Shown one piece after another: positions 25,819 through 32,304 of a stretch of 32,304 nt of DNA (positions are counted from its first letter, which is position 1; every line of letters starts with the position of its first letter). Source of the DNA: Chloroflexota bacterium. GTDB lineage: Bacteria; Chloroflexota; Dehalococcoidia; Lucifugimonadales; Lucifugimonadaceae. The stretch covers positions 1 to 32,304 of the forward strand of contig VXSB01000008.1 in NCBI GenBank assembly GCA_009838175.1, given 5' to 3'. The translations under genes and the position numbers were made by a program. The notes under the pieces are model-generated. The model was given only the letters and a program-made list of their open reading frames with translations, was not told the DNA's origin and did not search any database.

Positions 25819-26646
25819 ATGGAACTGCTCAAAGGCAAAAAGGCTTTAATAACTGGATCGCGACGAGGCATCGGCGCGGGGATTGCTCGCGTCTTCGCAG
25901 AAAACGGAGCTGATGTCGGAATCAACGATATCGAGCGCGATGAGAATGCCGATGGCATCATCGCGGAAATCGAGGAGATGGGACGAACAGCGACCTGGCA
26001 TCAGGCTGACATCGGCAGTACGGACGATCGCAACCGTATGTTCGACGAATTCCTAGACGCTCACGGGCAGATCGACGTGTTGGTAAATAATGCTGTAGCT
26101 TCAGCCGATCCGCATTTCGTCAACATCACCGAAGAGTTCTGGGACTTCCTCGTGGGTCACGCGCTAAAGGGATACTTGTTTTGCTCACAACGCGCGGTCA
26201 AAGAGATGATCGAGCAGGGCAGCGGCGGGCGCGTCATCTCGATATCAAGTGTCCACAGCTACCGGGCCTGGCCGCAAGACACGGTCTACGGCATCGTCAA
26301 GGTCGGGCTCAATCGTATGGCGATGAGCATGGCTCTCGACCTCGCTGGCACGGGCATCACGTCGAATTGCGTCGCACCCGGATACATAGACAGCCGGGTC
26401 CTCCCGCCTGAGTTGGAGCACACACGCGGCGAATTGGAAGGATATGTCGACTACGCCCGCGACTACATCCCCAACCGGCGCGGCGGTGTTCCTCGCGATA
26501 TCGCCAACGCGTGCCTGTTCTTGGCATCCGATCTAGGAGACTACATCAATGGGCAAACCATCACCGTGGACGGGGGATTCCTATCTGGCGGTGTCCCACC
26601 CGAAGCTGTCCCATTGGAGCCTGGGATGCCCGGCGCTGTCGAATAA
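25819..26646 (+). CDS. Short-chain dehydrogenase/reductase
   Basis: A classical SDR of 275 residues, an NAD(P)-dependent oxidoreductase acting on an alcohol, sugar or ketone. TGSRRGIG (12-19) is the cofactor motif. The acidic D37 in INDIE favours NAD over NADP. VLVNNA (87-92) follows, and the catalytic S144, Y157 and K161 are all in place. NCVAPGYIDSR and the terminal ITVDGGF are typical. The ATG at 25819 follows the helicase gene by 37 bases, so it might share a transcript, but its role fits the metabolic genes to its right. The substrate cannot be told. Sugar or sugar-acid oxidation is a guess from the nearby aldolase and dehydratase. Confidence 0.9.
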   Translation: MELLKGKKALITGSRRGIGAGIARVFAENGADVGINDIERDENADGIIAEIEEMGRTATWHQADIGSTDDRNRMFDEFLDAHGQIDVLVNNAVASADPHFVNITEEFWDFLVGHALKGYLFCSQRAVKEMIEQGSGGRVISISSVHSYRAWPQDTVYGIVKVGLNRMAMSMALDLAGTGITSNCVAPGYIDSRVLPPELEHTRGELEGYVDYARDYIPNRRGGVPRDIANACLFLASDLGDYINGQTITVDGGFLSGGVPPEAVPLEPGMPGAVE

Positions 26647-26682
26647 AGATCTGTTGACCGAAACCAATATCCGAGGCTTCAA

Positions 26683-28113
26683 GTGGATTCAGTACTTCAA
26701 CACATTGAGAACAAAGTCGACCGCTCTCTCGAAACGCTGTTTACGCTAGTCCGCCAGCCTAGCGTCTCTGCGCAACGCCTAGGTTTTGACAAGGCACCAC
26801 AATTGGTAGCCGAGATTTTCACCGAACACGGATTTGAAACTGAGATCATTCCTACCCCGAACAACGGCCTCCCATCCGTATACGGATATGCTCCGGCTTC
26901 AATTGATGCTTTTCGCCGCGCACAATCCGCCGCAGGGGGCGATAGGTCGTCCGCAGATCCGCCGACGTTGATGCTCTACGTCCACTACGACGTCCAACCC
27001 ACCGACCCCATCGAGCTTTGGGAGACCGATCCATTTGAACCGACTCGTAAAGGCGACCGGCTTTATGGCCGCGGCATGTCCGACGACAAAGGCAACATAG
27101 CCGCCCGTCTCGCTGTCATCAACGCATTTCGAGATGAATGGGGCGGCTTGCCGTGTAACGTGAAAATCTTCGCGGAAGGCGAGGAAGAATCGGGTTCGCC
27201 AAACCTTCCCGGCCTGATCGCCGAGAACGCGGACAAGCTCGCTGCCGACGCTTGTATCTGGGAAGGGGGAGGTCGCAACGCTCAAAACCGCCCTGTGATA
27301 TATCTCGGCCTCAAAGGTGTTCTGGCCGTCGAGATGTCGGTCTCGCTGCTTAGAGGCGATGCCCATTCGTCATATGCGACAGTACTCCCGTCCGCCGCTT
27401 GGACGTTGATCAACGCTCTGAACTCAATAAAGGACACGGCGGATGACCGGATCCTGATCGAAGGTTTCTACGATGATGTTCGCGAGTCCACGCCTGAGGA
27501 AGATCGGGCTTTGGCGGAACTACCCGACGACTCCGACGAGTGGCGCGAAACCTTCGGCAATGAATCCTTTGTCGCAGGCCTCGGTTCTGAAGATCTGCCG
27601 CGCAAACATCTTTTCATGCCGACTGCAAATGTCGCAGGTCTCGACGCGGGTTACCAAGGCGAAGGGATGAAAACCGTTCTACCGGCCAAGGCCAGCGCGA
27701 AGATGGACTTTCGACTAGTCCCGGATATGCATCCGGACGATATTTTCGACAAGATCCGCCGTCACTTGGACCGCCACGGCTTCGAGAACGTTGATCTAAA
27801 TCTGATAAGCGGCGTCCATCCGTTCCGGACCGACATGTCATCAAAATGGGCGCGCATGGCGATCGAAACCTCCGAGGAGACCTACGGAAAAAGAGCGGTC
27901 ATCTATCCCAACATCGCTGGTTCAGGCCCGATGTACGATTTCGGAGGCGTTCTCGGCATCCCGATAACCTCCGCCGGTATCGACCACCCAGCACATAAAA
28001 TCCACGCTCCGAACGAGAACATAACTGTTGGCGATTTCGTTCTAGGAGCAAAAAACATAGCGCGGCTCATGCACAGATTCGCTGGGGAGTGGGATCACGC
28101 CCAGAGCGGATGA
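26683..28113 (+). CDS. M20-family metallopeptidase (dipeptidase-like)
   Basis: A two-zinc hydrolase of the M20 family, most like the CNDP dipeptidase branch, 476 residues and cytosolic (no signal peptide). The metal and catalytic sites are visible: H101 in YVHYDVQP, D134 in MSDDKGN, the EGEEESG cluster around E167-E169, and H441 in KIHAPNE. WETDPFEPTRKGDRLYGRG lies between the first two. The central lid and dimerisation domain is present. The start is GTG at 26683 with GAGG seven bases upstream, 36 bases after the SDR stop. It probably frees amino acids or hydrolyses N-acyl compounds; the substrate is unknown. Confidence 0.9.
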   Translation: MDSVLQHIENKVDRSLETLFTLVRQPSVSAQRLGFDKAPQLVAEIFTEHGFETEIIPTPNNGLPSVYGYAPASIDAFRRAQSAAGGDRSSADPPTLMLYVHYDVQPTDPIELWETDPFEPTRKGDRLYGRGMSDDKGNIAARLAVINAFRDEWGGLPCNVKIFAEGEEESGSPNLPGLIAENADKLAADACIWEGGGRNAQNRPVIYLGLKGVLAVEMSVSLLRGDAHSSYATVLPSAAWTLINALNSIKDTADDRILIEGFYDDVRESTPEEDRALAELPDDSDEWRETFGNESFVAGLGSEDLPRKHLFMPTANVAGLDAGYQGEGMKTVLPAKASAKMDFRLVPDMHPDDIFDKIRRHLDRHGFENVDLNLISGVHPFRTDMSSKWARMAIETSEETYGKRAVIYPNIAGSGPMYDFGGVLGIPITSAGIDHPAHKIHAPNENITVGDFVLGAKNIARLMHRFAGEWDHAQSG

Positions 28114-28179
28114 ACATCTCTAGTTGACTAGAATCTGTAAATGCCGAGTAGTTAAAAACCCATCGGAGCCCAACGAAAA

Positions 28180-28935
28180 TTGGCCATCATCGAACCAACT
28201 CCCGAACACGTCCTCGACCGCGAGACCATCGAAAAACTCAAGACGGTCAACTCGACCGCCGTAATCGACATCCTCGCGCGCAACGGCCACGACCCCCGCT
28301 ATATCTACATGCCCAACATACGGACGATGAACCCAGGTGTGCGTCTAGTTGCACGCGCCATAACCGTCCGTTTTCTCCCGGCTCGGGCCGACCTTATGGC
28401 CGAAAAACCTGGCGGCGAAGAATCACCCGAGTATGCGGCTTTCGAACTCGCCGGCCCGGGCGACGTCATCGTCATGGAATCCATGCGCACCAAGCTGATG
28501 TCCATCGGTGGCGACATCAAATTCCTTCGCCTGAAACAACGTGGCGTCGACGGGCTGGTTTGTGATGGAGGCATCCGCGATATGCACACAGTCAAGGATT
28601 ACGGGATCGCGCTCTACGGATACGACAAGACATCGAACCTCGGTACTCGTATCGGTACTCCGTACTCTACGAACGACGCCGTAAATTGCGATGGCGTGCT
28701 CGTCAAACCAGGCGATTACATCGTTGCGGACGATGACGGCGTGGTCTGCATCCCACGATATGTCGCACCTGACATCGCTCAAAAGGCGATCGAATACGAC
28801 GACCTGGAAGAGTGGATCCGAGCGCGACTGGACCGGGAAAACCTCACTCCTGGCAAGTACTATCCGCCTGATGACGCTGTCATCGCCCAATATCGAGCGG
28901 AACGCGACGCATCTGAGGAGCGGATGACAGACTAA
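28180..28935 (+). CDS. RraA-like / HMG-aldolase family protein
   Basis: A 251-residue protein of the RraA-like fold. Catalytic members are divalent-metal aldolases or decarboxylases acting on 4-hydroxy-4-methyl-2-oxoglutarate or oxaloacetate-type substrates; E. coli RraA is instead an RNase E inhibitor. The GPGDVIVME segment, G110-G111 and the signature CDGGIRD with D129, R133 and D134 are consistent with the catalytic group. VKPGDYIVADDDGVVCIP near the C-terminus is typical of the family. The start is TTG at 28180, with GGAG at about 28165. It ends six bases from the convergent metallo-hydrolase gene. An aldolase role is favoured by its neighbours, but this is inferred. Confidence 0.85.
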   Translation: MAIIEPTPEHVLDRETIEKLKTVNSTAVIDILARNGHDPRYIYMPNIRTMNPGVRLVARAITVRFLPARADLMAEKPGGEESPEYAAFELAGPGDVIVMESMRTKLMSIGGDIKFLRLKQRGVDGLVCDGGIRDMHTVKDYGIALYGYDKTSNLGTRIGTPYSTNDAVNCDGVLVKPGDYIVADDDGVVCIPRYVAPDIAQKAIEYDDLEEWIRARLDRENLTPGKYYPPDDAVIAQYRAERDASEERMTD

Positions 28936-28941
28936 TCTCGG

Positions 28942-29868
28942 TCAATCAACATCGATTTCGATACTCATCCCGTCGTACGCGTACTGGATATCCAATCCAC
29001 CGTTGACTCTCGGGTCGCGTAGCTGCGCGTTCATCGCGTAGTGATCGATGCCATGGGCGGCATCAGTCAAGAATGTTCGGCGAGGACGGATAATCTGGGC
29101 GTACTCTACCGCCTGTTCCATCGTCAGATGGGAGCCGTGGGTGCGTTGGGTTCTCAAAGCGTCGATGACAAGCGTATCAACGTCGGCGATCTTTTCCAAG
29201 ATTTCATCGGGCACTTGAGAAGCATCAGAAATGTATGCCATATCCCCGATACGGTAGCCGTTGCATGAATAGTCGGGACCGTGCGGCACCTCAAGCGGAA
29301 CCACATTCGTGCCGACAACATCAAATGGCTCATCGTTGATCGTTTGAAAGTCCAGAATCGCCACCGTACCTCCGCTAGTCATCTGAGTTCTATCGACTAG
29401 ATAGTACGCCGTCTTGGATACGATATTCAGGTCCTCGCGGCGCAGATAGATCGGGATTCGAGCATCTCGACCTCTCGCCAGAAGAGCAGCGTGTTCATCA
29501 CCTCGCGCGAACCGCATCATGTTCGTCCAGTCCCTCAAATCGTCCAAACCACCTGCAGAGTCTGCGTGAGCATGCGTCAAAATCACCGCGTTCAATGACC
29601 GGATCGCATGCTTCGGAAACCATTCAATCGCCGCCTGATAAAAGAATTTCCCCGCGTCAATCAATATGTTTACTGGTGGCCCGTCGTCCTGCTCACGCTG
29701 GATGACGATGCCAGTGTTACGCCGACGGTTCTTTGAACCGGGACGCATGGCGTCAGTGCAGACGGGGCATGTCGGTGGATCGGCGGTAAGACAGGTCACG
29801 CGTGGGATGCCTTCCGACGTTCCGGTTCCGAGAAACATCACTGTCGCTTTGGAGTTCAAATTTGGCAT
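28942..29868 (-). CDS. PhnP-like metallo-beta-lactamase-fold hydrolase
   Basis: A 308-residue MBL-fold phosphodiesterase-like enzyme. The N-terminal LGTGTSEGIP and the Cys cluster C26, C34 and C37 (TCPVC) recall the structural zinc site of PhnP. The metal motif is THAHADS, giving H99, H101 and D103, with Ser where most MBL enzymes have the second His of HxHxDH. The related plant and fungal proteins of this group have Ala there, as I recall, so the change is a subfamily trait rather than decay. LDDLRDW follows. Later His residues (VPHGPD, GSHLTM, DAAHGIDH) supply the remaining ligands. It is transcribed against its neighbours, convergent with the RraA-like gene and divergent from the phosphodiesterase. 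No phn genes are in view, so a carbon-phosphorus lyase role is unsupported. Confidence 0.85.
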   Translation of the reverse strand: MPNLNSKATVMFLGTGTSEGIPRVTCLTADPPTCPVCTDAMRPGSKNRRRNTGIVIQREQDDGPPVNILIDAGKFFYQAAIEWFPKHAIRSLNAVILTHAHADSAGGLDDLRDWTNMMRFARGDEHAALLARGRDARIPIYLRREDLNIVSKTAYYLVDRTQMTSGGTVAILDFQTINDEPFDVVGTNVVPLEVPHGPDYSCNGYRIGDMAYISDASQVPDEILEKIADVDTLVIDALRTQRTHGSHLTMEQAVEYAQIIRPRRTFLTDAAHGIDHYAMNAQLRDPRVNGGLDIQYAYDGMSIEIDVD

Positions 29869-29920
29869 TATTTCAGGGTACGACGCGAGACAACGTCAAT
29901 CGCACGCAGCACGATTATTC

Positions 29921-31189
29921 TTGAAGATTGTTGCACTGACTGACTTCAGGTATGACATTCCTTTGATAGCGAACACAACTGACCTCATCACATCTCTTGA
30001 TGCCGAGTTTGAAGGCGTCATTCCCCAGCACGATTCGCCAAATCACGCTGCGCTTGGATTTGCGCTTGGCGCTTCACTCGGAGTCCTCCAGCCCGAAACG
30101 TTTGACGATGCAACACATGCTGCGTCCGTGGAAATCACCCGCGAAATTGGGGAGCCTGACCACGTTGTATTCCTGCTTCTAGATGGGTTCGGCATGAACT
30201 TTGTGGACACGCTTTCAGAAGATTCATACGTTCGCAAACACACTGTGTCGACGATTTGCTCGACTCTTCCCACATCGACGGGTCCGAATTTGATGGCTCT
30301 TGCAACTGGCAGGTGGCCCGGAACACACGGCAACCTCGGATGGGACGTACACATCCCTCGTCTAGGTGAGCGAATTCAGCCGCTTCCGTGGCGACTCACG
30401 CGAACCGGACAACCGTTGCATGAAGTCGGATTCAGCCCGTTGGAACTCTTGCTTGCACCGATGATTCCTTTCCGCAATCTCGGTTCTTTTACATTCGTAG
30501 TTGACAACGATCTTGCTGCGTCGACGACAACCCAAATGTATGGTCAACTCGACACTGCGGGTTACGCCAAGGAAGACGATTCAGTCTCGCAGATCACCAA
30601 TCACATTCTTGATGCCATCTCAAACGCGTCTGGCAAATCCTTCACCTATGTTTACTGGACCGAAGTGGACAGTTGCGCGCATGCATACGGCGAAACGCAT
30701 CCAATCACAAGAACCGCCGTTCTGCGCGCGGCCGCCTTGGTAGAAGCCCTAGGAAAAGCACTGAAAGGCAAAGCGAGATTCATCGCCACCGCAGACCACG
30801 GACATCTCGACAGTCCTGATGAGGTGTGGATGACGTTGACACCCGATTCGCCGCTGAGCCAATACCTGACTTGCGTTCCGGCTGGCGAACCTCGGACGCT
30901 GTTCTTCCACACCAAATCCGGGACAGAAGAACGCTTTCAAGACCTTTTTGACGCTGCGTTCGGTGATCGTTTCACCTTGATGCGTAGCGAAGAGGCGGTT
31001 GAACTAGGCCTATTCGGGCCGCCGGAACTAGTATCGATCGCCGCCCGCGCCCGCATGGGGGAGTTCTTCGCTCTATCAAAGGGCAGATGGTCGATCTACG
31101 CCGCTGATTCCGAAGAAGAAGTAACTTTACAATCGATGCATGGCGGCATCACGACCGCTGAGAGTATCGTGCCATTGATCGTGGTTTGA
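29921..31189 (+). CDS. Alkaline-phosphatase-superfamily phosphodiesterase / nucleotide pyrophosphatase-like
   Basis: About 422 residues, of the type I phosphodiesterase/nucleotide pyrophosphatase group. The full active-site set is visible: D88 in LLLDGFG, nucleophile T120 in PTSTGPNLMALATG, D250 and H254 in EVDSCAHAYG, D292 and H293 in TADHGH, and H407 in MHGG. No signal peptide is apparent, so it probably acts in the cytoplasm. The open frame reaches back to 29666, but that would run over the start of the divergent gene, so I place the start at the TTG at 29921; a TTG at 29963 is also possible. Neither has a strong SD. The substrate (phosphodiester, pyrophosphate or phosphonate) is unknown. 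Confidence 0.85.
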   Translation: MKIVALTDFRYDIPLIANTTDLITSLDAEFEGVIPQHDSPNHAALGFALGASLGVLQPETFDDATHAASVEITREIGEPDHVVFLLLDGFGMNFVDTLSEDSYVRKHTVSTICSTLPTSTGPNLMALATGRWPGTHGNLGWDVHIPRLGERIQPLPWRLTRTGQPLHEVGFSPLELLLAPMIPFRNLGSFTFVVDNDLAASTTTQMYGQLDTAGYAKEDDSVSQITNHILDAISNASGKSFTYVYWTEVDSCAHAYGETHPITRTAVLRAAALVEALGKALKGKARFIATADHGHLDSPDEVWMTLTPDSPLSQYLTCVPAGEPRTLFFHTKSGTEERFQDLFDAAFGDRFTLMRSEEAVELGLFGPPELVSIAARARMGEFFALSKGRWSIYAADSEEEVTLQSMHGGITTAESIVPLIVV

Positions 31190-31214
31190 AATATCCAGAA
31201 AAGCAGGTGACTTA

Positions 31215-31982
31215 ATGTCCATCCGAGGCGGACTGAAGAAAAAGCTTCAAGCAGGTGAGACGGTAGTGGGTCCATTTGTCATCGTACCGTCGGTGACGAT
31301 GATTGACACGTTGGGCTACTCAGGCATGGACTTCTGCATCATCGACACGGAGCACGGTCCGATATCGCAAGAATCCGCTACGGATTTGGTGATCGCGGCT
31401 CAGGGCGTTGGTGTCGCTCCCATCATCCGAGTTGGCGACAACGACGAGCGCTTGATACTCCGAGCGCTGGACATCGGATCTGAAGGTGTCCAAGTTCCGC
31501 AAATAAATTCAATCCCCGACGCGGAGTCAGTTGTCCATGCTGCCAAATACGCGCCGCTTGGCGAAAGGGGACTGTCGATATTCACACGTGCTGGCAACTA
31601 CTTCGAGAATGACGGCGAAGGGCATACCGACCGCCAAAACGACGAAACGATGACGGTCGTCCACATCGAGGGCAAACGCGGCCTCGACAACCTCGAGCAG
31701 ATAATGACGGTCGACGGCATCGATGTCCTATTCCTTGGTCCGTACGACATATCTCAATCCCTCGGATACCCCGGCGACGTCCGCAACCCGATAGTCGAGG
31801 CCGCGCTGCGCGAAGCCACAGCGAAGGCCCGTGCGCAGGGCAGGGCAGTAGGCTCCTACGCCAAAGACGTTGAAATGGGTAAATGGCTGATTGACCTAGG
31901 CATCCAGTACATCTCGATCAATGTCGATGCGATTATCTATCGCCAAGCCTGTGAAGCGATAGTCACCTCACTCAAGGATTGA
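31215..31982 (+). CDS. HpcH/HpaI-family class II aldolase
   Basis: A metal-dependent pyruvate aldolase of 255 residues, normal for the family, which includes 4-hydroxy-2-oxoheptanedioate and 2-keto-3-deoxy sugar-acid aldolases. The TIM-barrel motifs are in order: CIIDTEHGP with H47, APIIRVGD with R72, GVQVPQI, YAPLGERG, HIEGKRGLDN with metal ligand E152, and FLGPYDIS with metal ligand D178. CAGGTGA lies at a suitable distance before the ATG at 31215. It follows the phosphodiesterase by 25 bases, so the two are probably co-transcribed. It converges on an enolase-superfamily gene whose product class makes the keto-deoxy acids that such aldolases cleave. Confidence 0.93.
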   Translation: MSIRGGLKKKLQAGETVVGPFVIVPSVTMIDTLGYSGMDFCIIDTEHGPISQESATDLVIAAQGVGVAPIIRVGDNDERLILRALDIGSEGVQVPQINSIPDAESVVHAAKYAPLGERGLSIFTRAGNYFENDGEGHTDRQNDETMTVVHIEGKRGLDNLEQIMTVDGIDVLFLGPYDISQSLGYPGDVRNPIVEAALREATAKARAQGRAVGSYAKDVEMGKWLIDLGIQYISINVDAIIYRQACEAIVTSLKD

Positions 31983-31992
31983 CATACCGCCG

Positions 31993-32304
31993 CTAGAGCA
32001 TCGCTTCATTTAGCTGGACTCCGAAGCCAGGATGATCGCTAATCGAAAGCTTGCCGTCTGTGATCGCTGGATTTCCGACCCATAAATCGTCGGTGGCGGT
32101 ATCCTGTCTACCTAACACCAGTTCGGCGAGGTTCGAGCAACTGTTGGACGCAGCGATCAAATGCAGTCCCCAAACCTCGCCTCCGCGGTGTGGGACAACA
32201 GGAATACCGTATTGAGAGGCCAACTCGCAGATTCTTATTCCAGCCGTTATTCCGCCGCACCAAGTGATGTCCGGTTGCCAGATGTCGTAGGAGCCATGCT
32301 CAGC
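31993..32304 (-). CDS. Enolase-superfamily dehydratase (mandelate racemase/muconate lactonizing type), C-terminal part
   Basis: Only the last 103 residues are in the window; the gene continues past the right edge. The visible part reads from the end of the TIM barrel. YDIWQPDITWCGGITAG is the strand bearing the catalytic-site D/GG motif of mandelate-racemase-type enzymes. VVPHRGGEVWGLHL follows, with the His that acts as base in many acid-sugar dehydratases, and then the capping C-terminal segment. Members abstract the proton alpha to a carboxylate, most often dehydrating sugar acids to 2-keto-3-deoxy acids. It is convergent with the HpcH/HpaI aldolase, ten bases apart. The exact substrate cannot be judged from this fragment. 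Confidence 0.85.
   Translation of the reverse strand, partial: AEHGSYDIWQPDITWCGGITAGIRICELASQYGIPVVPHRGGEVWGLHLIAASNSCSNLAELVLGRQDTATDDLWVGNPAITDGKLSISDHPGFGVQLNEAML

Noticed and set aside
28124..28154. Promoter-like TTGACT and TAGTTA before the RraA-like gene
   Set aside because: The spacer is 19 bases and the -10 match is poor, so it was not listed as a feature.
29666..29920. N-terminal extension of the phosphodiesterase frame
   Set aside because: It overlaps the start of the divergent PhnP-like gene, whose N-terminal motifs are real, and shows no homology of its own.

Overview
The window looks like a stretch of a Chloroflexota chromosome, most like the Dehalococcoidia / SAR202-type lineages. 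This is an inference from the diverged sequence of the core proteins, the short EF-Ts and IF2, the frequent TTG/GTG starts, the repeat-rich intergenic patch at the left end, and the cluster of enolase-superfamily, RraA, SDR and HpcH/HpaI enzymes at the right end. It was made without any database search. I see no prophage, insertion sequence, CRISPR array, toxin-antitoxin pair or other obviously foreign block.

Layout. (1) 1-516 is a gene-free patchwork of short inverted and direct repeats. (2) 517-1431 on the minus strand is an orphan CcdA/DsbD-type membrane redox protein. (3) 1703-17695 on the plus strand is a long housekeeping run. It starts with translation and envelope/isoprenoid genes: rpsB, tsf, pyrH, frr, uppS, cdsA, dxr, rseP, ispG, proS. 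It continues with the NusA/IF2 block: nusA, infB, rbfA, truB. The run supplies ribosomal protein S2, EF-Ts, UMP kinase, ribosome recycling factor, two steps of the MEP isoprenoid pathway (Dxr, IspG), the undecaprenyl carrier synthase, CDP-DAG synthase, the site-2 protease, ProRS and the 30S maturation/initiation factors. (4) 17811-19154 is a CPA2-type cation/proton antiporter. (5) 19209-19283 is tRNA-Arg(CCG), ending 10 bases before an AddB/AddA-type helicase-nuclease pair (19294-25781). (6) 25819-32304 is a metabolic neighbourhood: SDR, M20 peptidase, RraA-like protein, PhnP-like metallo-hydrolase (minus), alkaline-phosphatase-superfamily phosphodiesterase, HpcH/HpaI aldolase, and the C-terminal end of an enolase-superfamily dehydratase (minus, cut by the window edge).

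The most interesting signals are regulatory or architectural rather than a new gene system. A textbook intrinsic terminator sits in the nusA leader, although rimP and ylxR are absent from their usual places. The rpsB leader can fold into three successive hairpins. NusA carries a tail of about 240 residues, very acidic and then Arg/Gly-rich. RseP is enlarged by two insertions. The only SD-like sequence for addB lies inside the acceptor stem of the preceding tRNA. A perfect 16-bp palindrome overlaps the frr stop codon, and an inverted repeat lies in the 347-bp nusA-infB gap. I do not find convincing evidence for a wholly new biological system here.
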